DNA of 33,408 bases. Origin: a virus. Shown here piece by piece: positions 22,169-30,586 of the stretch. A model generated the notes under the pieces. The model saw only the letters and a list, made by a program, of their open reading frames with translations. It did not search any database and was not told where the DNA came from. Within the stretch, counting starts at the first letter, position 1, and every line of letters begins with the position of its first letter. Where the stretch lies: IMG/VR virus record IMGVR_UViG_3300001533_002944, positions 1 to 33,408 of that record; one strand, written 5' to 3'. The translations under genes and the position numbers were made by a program.

Positions 22169-22381
22169 ATGGATGATATTTACACACAACTTCAAAAAGC
22201 AGGTCAATTTAACGCTCTCGAGCTCATTACCCCTGAAATGATTCAATACGATGTTCGCCTCAACCACAATATCCCAGGCGCAGGCATATTCAATGCCCTC
22301 ATGGATAACAACCAAACGGAAGAGGCCATCCGATGGATTGAATGCCTTCAAATGGCAGATATCCCCAAAACCATAAAATGA
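22169..22381 (+). CDS. Small hypothetical protein before the terminase genes
   Basis: A 70-residue protein, helical with an Ile/Leu-rich centre and two Trp/Cys residues near the end. No Shine-Dalgarno sequence precedes ATG 22169, and a promoter -10 ends 6 bases upstream. Its stop overlaps the next ATG by ATGA. Function is unknown. Confidence 0.55.
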   Translation: MDDIYTQLQKAGQFNALELITPEMIQYDVRLNHNIPGAGIFNALMDNNQTEEAIRWIECLQMADIPKTIK

Positions 22382-22530
22382 AACCAGGCCGCAAAAAAAT
22401 ACCCGCTCACCTGAAACGAACTCCGGTCACCATCATGCTCGACCCCAAACTCGCCGCCGCTATTAAACAACACCCTAAAAAAAACTGGCTCATCCAAAAC
22501 TTGATCGAAAACTGGCTTAAAAATGGGTAG
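22378..22530 (+). CDS. Small ribbon-helix-helix-like DNA-binding protein
   Basis: A 50-residue basic protein. Residues about 15-23 (Pro-Val-Thr-Ile-Met-Leu-Asp-Pro) read as the beta ribbon and the following Ala/Ile/Leu segments as two helices, the pattern of Arc/MetJ-type proteins. ATG 22378 overlaps the previous stop by ATGA. It may regulate the packaging genes or bind near the packaging site. Confidence 0.55.
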   Translation: MKPGRKKIPAHLKRTPVTIMLDPKLAAAIKQHPKKNWLIQNLIENWLKNG

Positions 22531-22969
22531 AAAAGCTTGGCACCCCACACCAGAAATTCTTAAAGAAGTCGAAAAATACGCTTCTCGCTACCTCAAAGAA
22601 GAACAAATCGCCTATCTCGTCGGCTGCCACCCCACCACATTCTCTGAGAAAAAAAGTCTACACAAAGAATTGCGGGAAGCAGTAAATAGAGGTAGAGCGA
22701 CCGGAGCTGGTTTTGTTCAAAACAAACTGTTTGAAGAGGCCGCCAAAGGAAACACTCAAGTCCTTATCTTCCTCGCCAAAGCTCTTTGCGGTCTCCGAGA
22801 GAATGACCCAAGCACCGCTGTAAATTTTCATATCGATCAAAGATCAATCAGTATAAAAGATGAAGTAACCGCTGAAGAGGCACTCAAAAGACTACTAGAG
22901 GGGAAGATCAACCATGGACGAATACTCGAAGCTCATACTCCCAAAGAACCTGCCCACCAGCCCGACTGA
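22523..22969 (+). CDS. terS: Terminase small subunit
   Basis: A 148-residue protein. The N-terminal 50 residues form a helix-turn-helix-like unit (Ile-Ala-Tyr-Leu-Val-Gly-Cys-His-Pro-Thr-Thr-Phe), followed by Gly-Arg-Ala-Thr-Gly ... Leu-Phe-Glu-Glu-Ala-Ala-Lys-Gly-Asn-Thr ... Phe-Leu-Ala-Lys, typical of phage small terminases. It should recognise the packaging site and recruit the large subunit. It overlaps the ribbon-helix-helix gene by 8 bases. The terL gene lies 230 bases on, with one small gene between. Confidence 0.8.
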   Translation: MGRKAWHPTPEILKEVEKYASRYLKEEQIAYLVGCHPTTFSEKKSLHKELREAVNRGRATGAGFVQNKLFEEAAKGNTQVLIFLAKALCGLRENDPSTAVNFHIDQRSISIKDEVTAEEALKRLLEGKINHGRILEAHTPKEPAHQPD

Positions 22970-23237
22970 AAAACAAGTCATCCTTACCGAAGTCGAATCT
23001 CAAGTCGCGAAACTTGAAATCGATAAACTCGTTGAACAAAAAAAACTCGACCTTCTCGCTAACAAATACATTCTCTCTGAAACTGCGGCCATTCTTAGAG
23101 GAGTCTTAAACGGCTTTCATCAAAAAGATCAAAGTCTGCTGAACGAAATCAATCGATCCCTAAAAAACTTACAAGACCGAGATAACTTCGAGGAATCCAT
23201 GCGTGAGTGGTTTAGACACCTTATTAGAAAAACTTGA
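22914..23237 (+). CDS. Small coiled-coil protein between terS and terL
   Basis: A 107-residue protein overlapping terS by 56 bases and terL by 35. Residues about 20-90 are Leu/Glu/Lys/Gln-rich and should form a coiled coil. Its place, wedged and overlapping with both terminase genes, suggests a packaging accessory, although no known family fits. AGGGGA lies just before its ATG. Confidence 0.6.
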   Translation: MDEYSKLILPKNLPTSPTEKQVILTEVESQVAKLEIDKLVEQKKLDLLANKYILSETAAILRGVLNGFHQKDQSLLNEINRSLKNLQDRDNFEESMREWFRHLIRKT

Positions 23238-25677
23238 TAAAGATCTAAAGATCCAAGCTCCAGAACTCGTTGCTAAGCTCTTCTTTCAAAGAGCACCTCA
23301 CGATGGCCAGCTTGAAATTATCTACAAATTTATCGATACCTACGGCCAAAACATTCCCATATTTGTTCAGAGCGGTAGGAAAGTTGGCAAGCAGCTTCAG
23401 CTAGAGGAAGAGCTTCTGACTACGGAAGGCTTTAAAAAAGTAAAAGATATTCAAGAAGGCGACCAGTTATTTGGACCCGACGGTAAGACCACTCAAGTTC
23501 TTCATGCAACCCACCCCGAAGAGCAAAATTACTTTAAAGTTTGCTTTTCCGATGGATCGACAATTGAAGCTTGCGAAGACCACCTTTGGGAAGTTTATTC
23601 GAAAAAAGCTAGAAAATGCATATCTGATCAATCTCGATATGGATCCAGCGCACCCGAAGTGCTTAAAACAAAAGACCTCATACTTAACCTGAGATATGGC
23701 AAAGAGTGGAATTACAGCATACCAGCAGCAAAACCAATTGAACTAGAGCATAAGAATTTTGATCTCGACCCCTACCTTTTAGGAGTGTGGTTGGGAGACG
23801 GATCGAAGGCAGACGCTCATATTACAAAAAATGACTCAGAGGTTTTCGATGCTTTTACTCAACAAGGCTTTGAGGTTGTTCAAAGAACGTATGCTCCAAC
23901 TAAATACATCAAGGGGCTGTTGCCGTATCTTCAAAAACTAAATCTAATTCAAAATAAACACGTCCCGGAAGCTTATCTCTATGGCTCAAAAGAGCAGCGA
24001 CTAGCGCTTCTTCAAGGACTTATGGACGCGGATGGCTATGCAGATAAAAACGGAAAAGTGGAGTTCTGCTCGACAACGCCACAACTCGCAGACAGCGTTC
24101 ACTACCTAGCCTGTTCTTTAGGGTGCGTGACTAAAAGGTACGATAAAATAGGTAAACTGTATGGCGTGCCAAAAAAAAAGGCTTACATGGTCAGCTTCTA
24201 CGCAGACCCAGAAACCACGCCTGTTTTTAGATTGAAAAGAAAACTTAAAAACCAAAGAGCAAGGAAAAAACCTAATCATCGATTTATCGTGAGCATTACA
24301 CCCATTGGCCGTAAAATAGGCAGATGTTTTGAGGTCAACAACACCTCACATCTTTATCTAGCCGGTCGATCTCTCATTCCTACCCACAACACCGAAACGG
24401 CCTCATTCCTCTGCTTCCTTCACGCCATCCTTACCCACAACCCCTCTATTTACTTTATTGCTCCCTATTTCAAACAAGCAAAAGAAATCCTTTGGGCAAC
24501 GAGAAGAATTCAGCATTTCGCTCCCTGGTTAGTTCCCAGAAAACCAAATGAATCGGAGCTCCGACTTCCAGTCATTAACGACGGATTTATTAAACTTGAT
24601 GGGGCCGACAATATCGACACCGCTCGAGGCTTTACACCGTCTCTTGTCATTTATGACGAGTACAAAGACTTTAAGCCAGGATTCCACACCGCCATGGAAC
24701 CCAATCTCATGGCTCGAAAAGCTCAACTCGTCGTCTTTGGCACGCCTCCAGAGTCCGAAACTGAATACTTTGAGCTCGCCGATATCGCCAAAAGACACGG
24801 CACATTCTTCCAAAAGCCAACCTCGGCGAACCCCTATATCGATCCCATATGGCTAAAAGAGAAAAAGGCTGAACTCATTGCTCGAGGCGAAGAGGATGTG
24901 TGGGCCAGAGAATACGAAGGTAGATTTGTAAGAGGGGGATCTCGATCTATCTTCCCGATGTTTAATAAAGAAAAGCTTGTTCAACCTCATGAAAAAGTAA
25001 TGGAAGAGGTGCTCGCCACCCTTCACAAGCTAGAGCTTCTGTGTGTTTCGGATCCAGCGACAATTTCCACCTTTGGTGTGCTCTTCCTTGCCCTTAATCG
25101 ATACACAAAAACTATTTATGTCCTGAAAGATATTTACGAGAGCAACCCTCAAAAGACCTCTGTAGACGGTATCGTGCCTCAAATCAAAGAGTTCACGTCG
25201 AGCATCCCAGGCAACTGGGACTATGTATCCGATGAAGCCGCTGCCTGGTTTATCAATGAAGCTTCTCAGAGATATAACCTTCATATCTTTCCCACGAGTA
25301 AAGCTCAGAACAAAAAAGAAGTGGGTCTCGCTCAGTTTAAAGATATCTTGCTCGCAGATAAGTTGATTGTTTCGGATCAAGCTCCAAACTTTGTTTGGGA
25401 GTGTGAAAACTACGTAAAAGATCAGAGAGGCAATATTCCGAAGGAGAAGGATCATTTAATAGACTGCGCTAGGTATAGTCTTGGATTCTGGAACTACGAT
25501 TTGAACTCTCGGAAAGAAAGAGAGTCTATCGAGCGGCAAAATCAAGAACAGAAGCGTTTTTATACCATGGATGAGGATTTTCCTAAAGCGTTCGGTGAAC
25601 CTAATGATTTACTTGAGGCTGAGTTTTTGCAAGAAGTAGAATCTGATTGGGAGGAGGCCCTACAAAATGATTGGTGA
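23203..25677 (+). CDS. terL: Terminase large subunit with in-frame intein
   Basis: An 824-residue precursor. Residues 64-396 are an intein; the spliced protein would be 491 residues, a normal TerL length. The extein has the packaging ATPase: Walker A Gly-Arg-Lys-Val-Gly-Lys | Thr, split by the intein between Lys63 and Thr397; Walker B Leu-Val-Ile-Tyr-Asp-Glu; and a coupling motif Val-Val-Phe-Gly-Thr-Pro. The C-terminal RNase H-like nuclease shows Val-Ser-Asp-Pro-Ala, then Asp-Glu-Ala-Ala, then Asp-His-Leu-Ile-Asp-Cys-Ala-Arg. Without splicing the ATP loop cannot form, so packaging should depend on the intein. GTG 23203 is the start; it overlaps the small upstream gene. Confidence 0.92.
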   Translation: MSGLDTLLEKLDKDLKIQAPELVAKLFFQRAPHDGQLEIIYKFIDTYGQNIPIFVQSGRKVGKQLQLEEELLTTEGFKKVKDIQEGDQLFGPDGKTTQVLHATHPEEQNYFKVCFSDGSTIEACEDHLWEVYSKKARKCISDQSRYGSSAPEVLKTKDLILNLRYGKEWNYSIPAAKPIELEHKNFDLDPYLLGVWLGDGSKADAHITKNDSEVFDAFTQQGFEVVQRTYAPTKYIKGLLPYLQKLNLIQNKHVPEAYLYGSKEQRLALLQGLMDADGYADKNGKVEFCSTTPQLADSVHYLACSLGCVTKRYDKIGKLYGVPKKKAYMVSFYADPETTPVFRLKRKLKNQRARKKPNHRFIVSITPIGRKIGRCFEVNNTSHLYLAGRSLIPTHNTETASFLCFLHAILTHNPSIYFIAPYFKQAKEILWATRRIQHFAPWLVPRKPNESELRLPVINDGFIKLDGADNIDTARGFTPSLVIYDEYKDFKPGFHTAMEPNLMARKAQLVVFGTPPESETEYFELADIAKRHGTFFQKPTSANPYIDPIWLKEKKAELIARGEEDVWAREYEGRFVRGGSRSIFPMFNKEKLVQPHEKVMEEVLATLHKLELLCVSDPATISTFGVLFLALNRYTKTIYVLKDIYESNPQKTSVDGIVPQIKEFTSSIPGNWDYVSDEAAAWFINEASQRYNLHIFPTSKAQNKKEVGLAQFKDILLADKLIVSDQAPNFVWECENYVKDQRGNIPKEKDHLIDCARYSLGFWNYDLNSRKERESIERQNQEQKRFYTMDEDFPKAFGEPNDLLEAEFLQEVESDWEEALQNDW
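23392..24390 (+). mobile_element. Class 3-type intein with LAGLIDADG homing endonuclease in the TerL Walker A loop
   Basis: The 333-residue element splits Gly-Lys | Thr of the ATP loop. It starts with Gln, not Cys/Ser, and ends Pro-Thr-His-Asn before Thr+1. Block B has Glu-Asp-His-Leu-Trp (His64, Trp66). Block F is Arg-Cys-Phe-Glu-Val ... His-Leu-Tyr-Leu-Ala-Gly with Cys312. Trp in block B, Cys in block F and Thr+1 form the WCT set that defines class 3 inteins, in which the block F Cys makes the first attack. Residues 129-137 (Leu-Leu-Gly-Val-Trp-Leu-Gly-Asp-Gly) and 207-215 (Leu-Gln-Gly-Leu-Met-Asp-Ala-Asp-Gly) are the two endonuclease motifs, each with its acidic residue. The DNA is A/G-rich while the flanking terL is C-rich, which suggests transfer into the gene. 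Confidence 0.93.
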
Positions 25678-25927
25678 AGTTGCACTTGGTTTATCTCTTG
25701 TCGCTACCGGAGTCTCTGTCCTTGCCCTGGGCTTCGGGTGCTATGCGTTAGTCAAAACCGTCGCTATGGAAAAGTCGACCCACACAATTCAGTGGAAAGA
25801 TCCTTTTGCCGAGGAAGAGCTTCCGACGGATGAAGAGCTTAATAAAAAGCTACACGAAGATTTTGAGGTCCAGCAAAAAAGTTCAAATGATTCAATGTTT
25901 GAATATGAACGCCAAGTGCTTCCATGA
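25667..25927 (+). CDS. Small single-pass membrane protein
   Basis: An 86-residue protein overlapping terL by 11 bases, with GGAGG 8 bases upstream of its ATG. Residues about 4-30 are hydrophobic and Gly/Leu/Val-rich, followed by an acidic polar tail. It lies between terL and the portal. It could be a holin or an accessory of head assembly at the membrane; there is no motif to choose. Confidence 0.6.
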   Translation: MIGEVALGLSLVATGVSVLALGFGCYALVKTVAMEKSTHTIQWKDPFAEEELPTDEELNKKLHEDFEVQQKSSNDSMFEYERQVLP

Positions 25928-25956
25928 CATACTAGCCTTTTAAAGGGGGGAATTCA

Positions 25957-28161
25957 TTGTCACTCACTTTCGATGATCTAGAACAAGCCACAGCGCCTTA
26001 TGGTGATTCTGATGATTCCGATGTTTATAAGCCATTCTGGGCCATAGCCGATCAGGGGGACGAAAAAGTCCTCAACTGGTTAAAGTTTAATCTTTCCAAT
26101 TTAAAGCGAAAGTCGATCGATCGAGTAGAAGAGTACCGATCCAATGTGGCGCGCTACAAAAATCTTTATTATTACGACCTCGATCAAAGGGAAGGTCGAA
26201 ACTCTAGGGACTTTGTTTCCGGCTCTCCGATTAACAGGCGCTATCAAAAGGTTTCGGCCAATCACTTAAGGGATCTTGTAAATGCAAGGGTGGCAAGGCT
26301 CACTCGGTTTAAGCCTGCGATTGCTGTGGTGCCACCAACGAATGAGAATGCAGATGAGCTTGCCGCTAGTATGGCCAAGCGATGGATTGATTATTTATGG
26401 AACAAAAACAAGATAGAACAATTAAATGCTCGTCATGCAAAGAACGCTGATCTTCTAGGAGATAGCTTTATATGGCCGAGTTGGGATCCGGACAAAGGAC
26501 CAATCGATCCCGATTATTTGGATGATGAAGAGGTTCAGGCAGACATTGACGGCGAGGATATAAAGCTCGATGGCAAGCCTCGAATGGGAGATGTGGCTTT
26601 TAAGTTGGTTCGAGCGGACTACGTTCATTTCGAGCCCAAAGAAACTTATGAAGATGCGAGTTATTGCTTTATTGAGGAGTATGAAGCCACAGAAGCTTTA
26701 AAAAAGGATTTCCCTCGTTCGGCTGGGGACATCAAGGTCGAAGGTGATTTAAGGCGATTTGATTTTGAAAGCTTTAAAGAAGAGACGCTCCCCTACTCCA
26801 CTCGAAAGATTACGTTTTATCATAAGCCGACTAAGCACTTTCCTCGGGGGGTTGAGGTTGTTTTTACTGTCAACACTCTTCTCAGGCAGAGAGACTTCCC
26901 ATATCTTGATCACAATGATCCGGAAGAGACTTTAGAAATTGGGTTGCCTCTGGTTCGATATACCTCTGACGAAGTGGTGGGTGAGCAAAGAGGGATTTCC
27001 TTCGTTCGCTTTATTAGAAACCTTCAAGATATTTATAACTCTCTTACGACGATGATTGTAAGAAACCAGCTGTTAGCGGCGCATCCAAAATGGATCATGC
27101 CAGCGGGGGCTGCGAATCTAAAGTCTTTGGGTAACGATATGACAGTGGTGCAATACAAAGGCCCCACACCTCCACAGCTAGTGACGTTTAATACGACTCG
27201 ATCAGAGACATTTGATTTTCGAGATAAGCTTCGAGAAGAAATGCAGCAGCTTTCTCTTGTTTATGGGAATTCTCGAGGAGAGCCGCCTCCAGGGGTGAAG
27301 TCGGGTGTGGCGATACAGTTCTTAGCCGAACAAGAGCAAGAGCGTTTTAACGAGCAGGTTGTAAAATGGCAGCAATACATCGTGAACTTAGCGGAGTGGA
27401 CAGTTCGTTTAATCGGATTGCACTACGACAAGGACGACAAAAGAAAGATTCAGATTATTGGAACTGAGACTGGAATGGACGGCGAGGTTTTAGAGTTTGA
27501 TCCGGAAGTGTTTAAGCGCAAGTTTAATATCCGAATTATGAACTCCTCTGCTCTTCCAGAGTCTAAAGCGGCCCGCATTCAAACGGCTTTGGATATTCGA
27601 GAGATTGCTCCGAATGTGATGAGTGACGAGGATTTAGTCGAGGTTCTGGATATTGGTAATGTTCACAAGCTAAAAGCCAAGATCACCGTGAATAAGCAAG
27701 CGGCAGATTTTGAGAATCAGGTTATGAAAGAGGGTCATTCAACAGAAGACCCAGCTCCTTATGAAGATCATTTGGTGCATTATGATCAGCACTTAACGAC
27801 CATGATGGACAAGGGTTATCACAAATGGCCTAAGGCGAGAAAAGAATCGTTTCAAGATCATGTGATGGCGCACGAAATGTTTATGTATCGGATTTCTAAG
27901 AAGTCGGAAGCCTATGCGCAAGAGATCGCCGCTCGCTTCCCAAGCTTTCCATTGTTCTTCCCAATTGAGGAGCTCGAAGGTGTACTGCAAGAAGAATCAG
28001 GAATGGTTCAACCAGTGACGTCTCCTGAGCAAGGTTTACCGCAAGCCAATCAGATGCAAGCCCCAATGGAGGGAGTTCCGGCTGAGGAGCTCGCAATGCC
28101 CAGCGAGCTACCTCAACCCGAACCTCTTCCATCAGGAGAAAATGCTGCACCGCTAATCTAG
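25957..28161 (+). CDS. Portal protein
   Basis: A 734-residue protein that would form the dodecameric DNA gate at one capsid vertex. The order terL, small gene, portal, scaffold, capsid is diagnostic. The N-terminus is helical with many Tyr/Arg residues, followed by Val-Ser-Ala-Asn-His-Leu-Arg-Asp-Leu-Val-Asn-Ala-Arg-Val-Ala-Arg, then a stem/clip part, and Phe-Val-Arg-Phe-Ile-Arg-Asn-Leu-Gln-Asp-Ile-Tyr-Asn-Ser typical of podovirus portals. The last 60 residues are Pro/Gln/Glu-rich. The length matches P22/T7-type portals with a barrel. The start is TTG 25957 with AAAGGGGGG upstream. Confidence 0.85.
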   Translation: MSLTFDDLEQATAPYGDSDDSDVYKPFWAIADQGDEKVLNWLKFNLSNLKRKSIDRVEEYRSNVARYKNLYYYDLDQREGRNSRDFVSGSPINRRYQKVSANHLRDLVNARVARLTRFKPAIAVVPPTNENADELAASMAKRWIDYLWNKNKIEQLNARHAKNADLLGDSFIWPSWDPDKGPIDPDYLDDEEVQADIDGEDIKLDGKPRMGDVAFKLVRADYVHFEPKETYEDASYCFIEEYEATEALKKDFPRSAGDIKVEGDLRRFDFESFKEETLPYSTRKITFYHKPTKHFPRGVEVVFTVNTLLRQRDFPYLDHNDPEETLEIGLPLVRYTSDEVVGEQRGISFVRFIRNLQDIYNSLTTMIVRNQLLAAHPKWIMPAGAANLKSLGNDMTVVQYKGPTPPQLVTFNTTRSETFDFRDKLREEMQQLSLVYGNSRGEPPPGVKSGVAIQFLAEQEQERFNEQVVKWQQYIVNLAEWTVRLIGLHYDKDDKRKIQIIGTETGMDGEVLEFDPEVFKRKFNIRIMNSSALPESKAARIQTALDIREIAPNVMSDEDLVEVLDIGNVHKLKAKITVNKQAADFENQVMKEGHSTEDPAPYEDHLVHYDQHLTTMMDKGYHKWPKARKESFQDHVMAHEMFMYRISKKSEAYAQEIAARFPSFPLFFPIEELEGVLQEESGMVQPVTSPEQGLPQANQMQAPMEGVPAEELAMPSELPQPEPLPSGENAAPLI

Positions 28162-28174
28162 GAGGAACAATGGA

Positions 28175-29320
28175 ATGGGAACAAATCAACCAACGGAGAT
28201 ACATGGCAACCTATCCACGGCAGAGATGGGAGAAATGTTCTTTGATGATATCCAGACTTCGAAACCTGCGCCTGAGCGAATTCACTCAGAGCCCAAAGAA
28301 AAGCTGCCCTCCGAAAAAGCCGAAGAGCTAGACCAAGCCGAAGAAGAAATCAAAGAGCAGGAAGAAGAGGCTCGGGAGGATTCTGAAGAGGTTGAGGAAG
28401 AGGCTGAAGAAAAGCCAAAGAAAGCCGCAAAGAAATTTAAGGTGGGTGACGAAGAGATCGAGCTATCCATTGACGCGGTTGTGCCCCATAAGGTTGACGG
28501 TAAAGAGGTAGAGGTTACGGTTGAGGAGCTCTTAAACAATTACGCAGGCAAGCAGGCTTGGGATACAAAGTTTAACGAGCTTGAGCTGCAAAGGCGCAGC
28601 TTTTCTAAAGACAAGGCCCAGGTTCAAGATTTAGTGACGCGGTTTTACGATAAGGCCAACTCCAATGATCCTTTGGGTGCCATTGCTGTGGTCGCGGAAG
28701 CTTCTGGTGTTGATCCGGCGAAGTTCTTAAGAGAGTTTCGAGGCAATATTTTTAAGATGATTCAGGAGCATGGAAAAAAAGATGCTCAAGAATTAAAGCT
28801 TTTAGAGTATCAAGAGAATGAGAAAACGTATGAGCAGATTGCGAAGGATCGAGCAGAGCGTCAAACCCATACTCAAAAGCAGGCTAAAATCAATGCTGAG
28901 GTTCAAAAAGTTGTAGACAGCACTGGTGCGACCAGAGAACAGTTGTATACTATATATGAAGAGTTAAAGAATCAGGGACATAATGATCTTACACCTGAGC
29001 GGCTAGGTTACGAGTATGTAACTCGACAGCGCGAAAGTAAGGTAGTCGGTATCCTACAGTCTGTAGACCCTAACCTGGATAATGAAACATTCAAAAAAGT
29101 AGGCTCTTATCTTTATAAGCAAGCAGAACTGAACCCGGATTTTTCGGACAGTGATTTGCAAGATATAGCTAACACTTTGTTGGATGCAGGGAAAACGCAA
29201 CACAAGCAAGCCAAGAAGAAACGTCTTGGGGAGAAGTTGAAGAAGACGGCTCCGGAGCGTGTTGTAAAAAAAGAATCAAGGCCATCGGGAAATGAACCGA
29301 TGTTTTTTGATGATTTATAA
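28175..29320 (+). CDS. Capsid scaffolding protein
   Basis: A 381-residue, very acidic, helical protein. Residues about 40-80 are Glu/Ala/Lys-rich; a small beta segment (Phe-Lys-Val-Gly-Asp-Glu-Glu-Ile-Glu-Leu) and Tyr-Ala-Gly-Lys-Gln-Ala-Trp-Asp follow; the rest is coiled helix ending in a basic tail. Both ends carry Met-Phe-Phe-Asp-Asp (residues 21-25 and 376-380). Position between portal and capsid genes and the composition support a scaffold that leaves the head during maturation. AGGAGG lies 9 bases before ATG 28175. Confidence 0.8.
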   Translation: MGTNQPTEIHGNLSTAEMGEMFFDDIQTSKPAPERIHSEPKEKLPSEKAEELDQAEEEIKEQEEEAREDSEEVEEEAEEKPKKAAKKFKVGDEEIELSIDAVVPHKVDGKEVEVTVEELLNNYAGKQAWDTKFNELELQRRSFSKDKAQVQDLVTRFYDKANSNDPLGAIAVVAEASGVDPAKFLREFRGNIFKMIQEHGKKDAQELKLLEYQENEKTYEQIAKDRAERQTHTQKQAKINAEVQKVVDSTGATREQLYTIYEELKNQGHNDLTPERLGYEYVTRQRESKVVGILQSVDPNLDNETFKKVGSYLYKQAELNPDFSDSDLQDIANTLLDAGKTQHKQAKKKRLGEKLKKTAPERVVKKESRPSGNEPMFFDDL

Positions 29321-29348
29321 ACATTATTCAAAATAAAAAGGGGAAAGT

Positions 29349-30530
29349 ATGGCTACTTTTAGTCTTACAACTGCCGCCAACATCTTTAAAACAAAGTTTG
29401 GAAAGCTGGCAGACAATACCTACAACTCATACAACGTCACTCTAGGTCGAGTAGACAAAAAGTATGATTTCGTAGGTGATCAAGTATTTGTGTCACAACC
29501 GTTAAGTTATGCAGGGGGTGTAGGTTCTGGATCTCTGCCCACAGCTGGTGTAGCGGACTATGGCAAAGCTCTTATTCTGGCAAAAAAAGTTTACGCTCGA
29601 ATGGAGTATGACCGAGAAGCGATTAAGGCTTCGGCTACTTCTGAAGGCGCTTTCATTGAGGGTGTAAAAGAAGTTACTCAAAAAGGCGTTGAGTCTTTTA
29701 TGAGAAACATGTCTCGGATTTGGTACAACGATGGCTCCGGACTTTTAGGTGTAATTGATACTGGTGGTGTTACCGGAACGAATCCTTATGTGATTGATAT
29801 TTCCGCAGCAAGTTGGAAAGAAGCAAACTTTGAGGAAAACGATCTTGTAAACATTGAGACCGCAAATACTGATCTTTTTGAGATTACTGCGGTTGATCCT
29901 ACAAATCAGCAAATTACTGTCAATCGAATCAGTGGATCTCAAACACCCGCATCAGGTGATGAAATCTTTATGCAAGGCTCTGAGGATAATGATCCTTTAG
30001 GTCTTAAGGGAGTTGTAGATGCTACCAATGGTTCGCTATACAATATTCCAGTTGCACGACGATGGCAGTCAACAAAAGTTGATGCTTCCAGTGCCGGTAT
30101 TACGACTGACTTGATGAACCAAGTCATGATTGAGGTGGAGAGAAAGACAGGCAAAGCGCCTAACTTGATCACGACTTCTTACAAGCAATACCGAAAAATC
30201 TTAGACCTTCTCGAAGATCAAAAACGATACAATGTCGAGCCTCGCGCTAAAGATCTTAAGGGTGTGGTTAGCTTCAAAGGTATAGCTTTCATGAGCTCTA
30301 TTGGAGAGGTGCCTATCGTACCTGAGAGATTTGTAGAGGATGACCGCGTTTACTTCTTGAATGACAAATACCTTTGCACCCATCACCGACCTGACTTCGG
30401 TTTCTTCGATGATGACGGCACGGTATTCCTCCGTAAAGCGGATGATGACAAGTACGAAGCCCGATACGGCGGATACTTGCAAAACTACATCGTTCCAACC
30501 TTCCAAGGTGTCTTGGACGGATTGGCTTAG
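29349..30530 (+). CDS. Major capsid protein (HK97 fold)
   Basis: A 393-residue coat protein. Features of HK97-fold coats: a spine-helix stretch (Met-Asn-Gln-Val-Met-Ile-Glu-Val-Glu) with the A-domain near residues 240-330, and a loop-rich insert at residues about 125-215 with Thr/Asn/Gly repeats that may be an inserted domain. It contains Tyr-Asp-Arg-Glu-Ala-Ile, a common E-loop neighbour. The gene has AAAAGGGGAAAG before its ATG and is directly followed by a strong terminator, as expected for the most abundant virion protein. Confidence 0.85.
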   Translation: MATFSLTTAANIFKTKFGKLADNTYNSYNVTLGRVDKKYDFVGDQVFVSQPLSYAGGVGSGSLPTAGVADYGKALILAKKVYARMEYDREAIKASATSEGAFIEGVKEVTQKGVESFMRNMSRIWYNDGSGLLGVIDTGGVTGTNPYVIDISAASWKEANFEENDLVNIETANTDLFEITAVDPTNQQITVNRISGSQTPASGDEIFMQGSEDNDPLGLKGVVDATNGSLYNIPVARRWQSTKVDASSAGITTDLMNQVMIEVERKTGKAPNLITTSYKQYRKILDLLEDQKRYNVEPRAKDLKGVVSFKGIAFMSSIGEVPIVPERFVEDDRVYFLNDKYLCTHHRPDFGFFDDDGTVFLRKADDDKYEARYGGYLQNYIVPTFQGVLDGLA

Positions 30531-30544
30531 CGGCAATGGGGTGG

Positions 30545-30575
30545 GGGCTCTCTTCGGAGGGCCCTTGCTTTTTTT
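30545..30575 (+). terminator. Strong intrinsic terminator after the major capsid gene
   Basis: GGGCTCTC (30545-30552) and GAGGGCCC (30557-30564) pair over 8 bases around a TTCG tetraloop closed by C-G, an exceptionally stable hairpin. It is followed by TTGC and seven T to 30575. It should stop much of the transcription after the capsid gene, leaving downstream genes at a lower level by read-through or from another promoter. Confidence 0.85.
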
Positions 30576-30586
30576 AGGAGGTTTAT

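Noticed and set aside
28170-28331. 53-codon frame starting at ATG 28170, closer to the AGGAGG than the scaffold start
   Set aside because: It lies wholly inside the scaffold gene in another frame, with no recognisable motif; the scaffold ATG at 28175 still has acceptable spacing.
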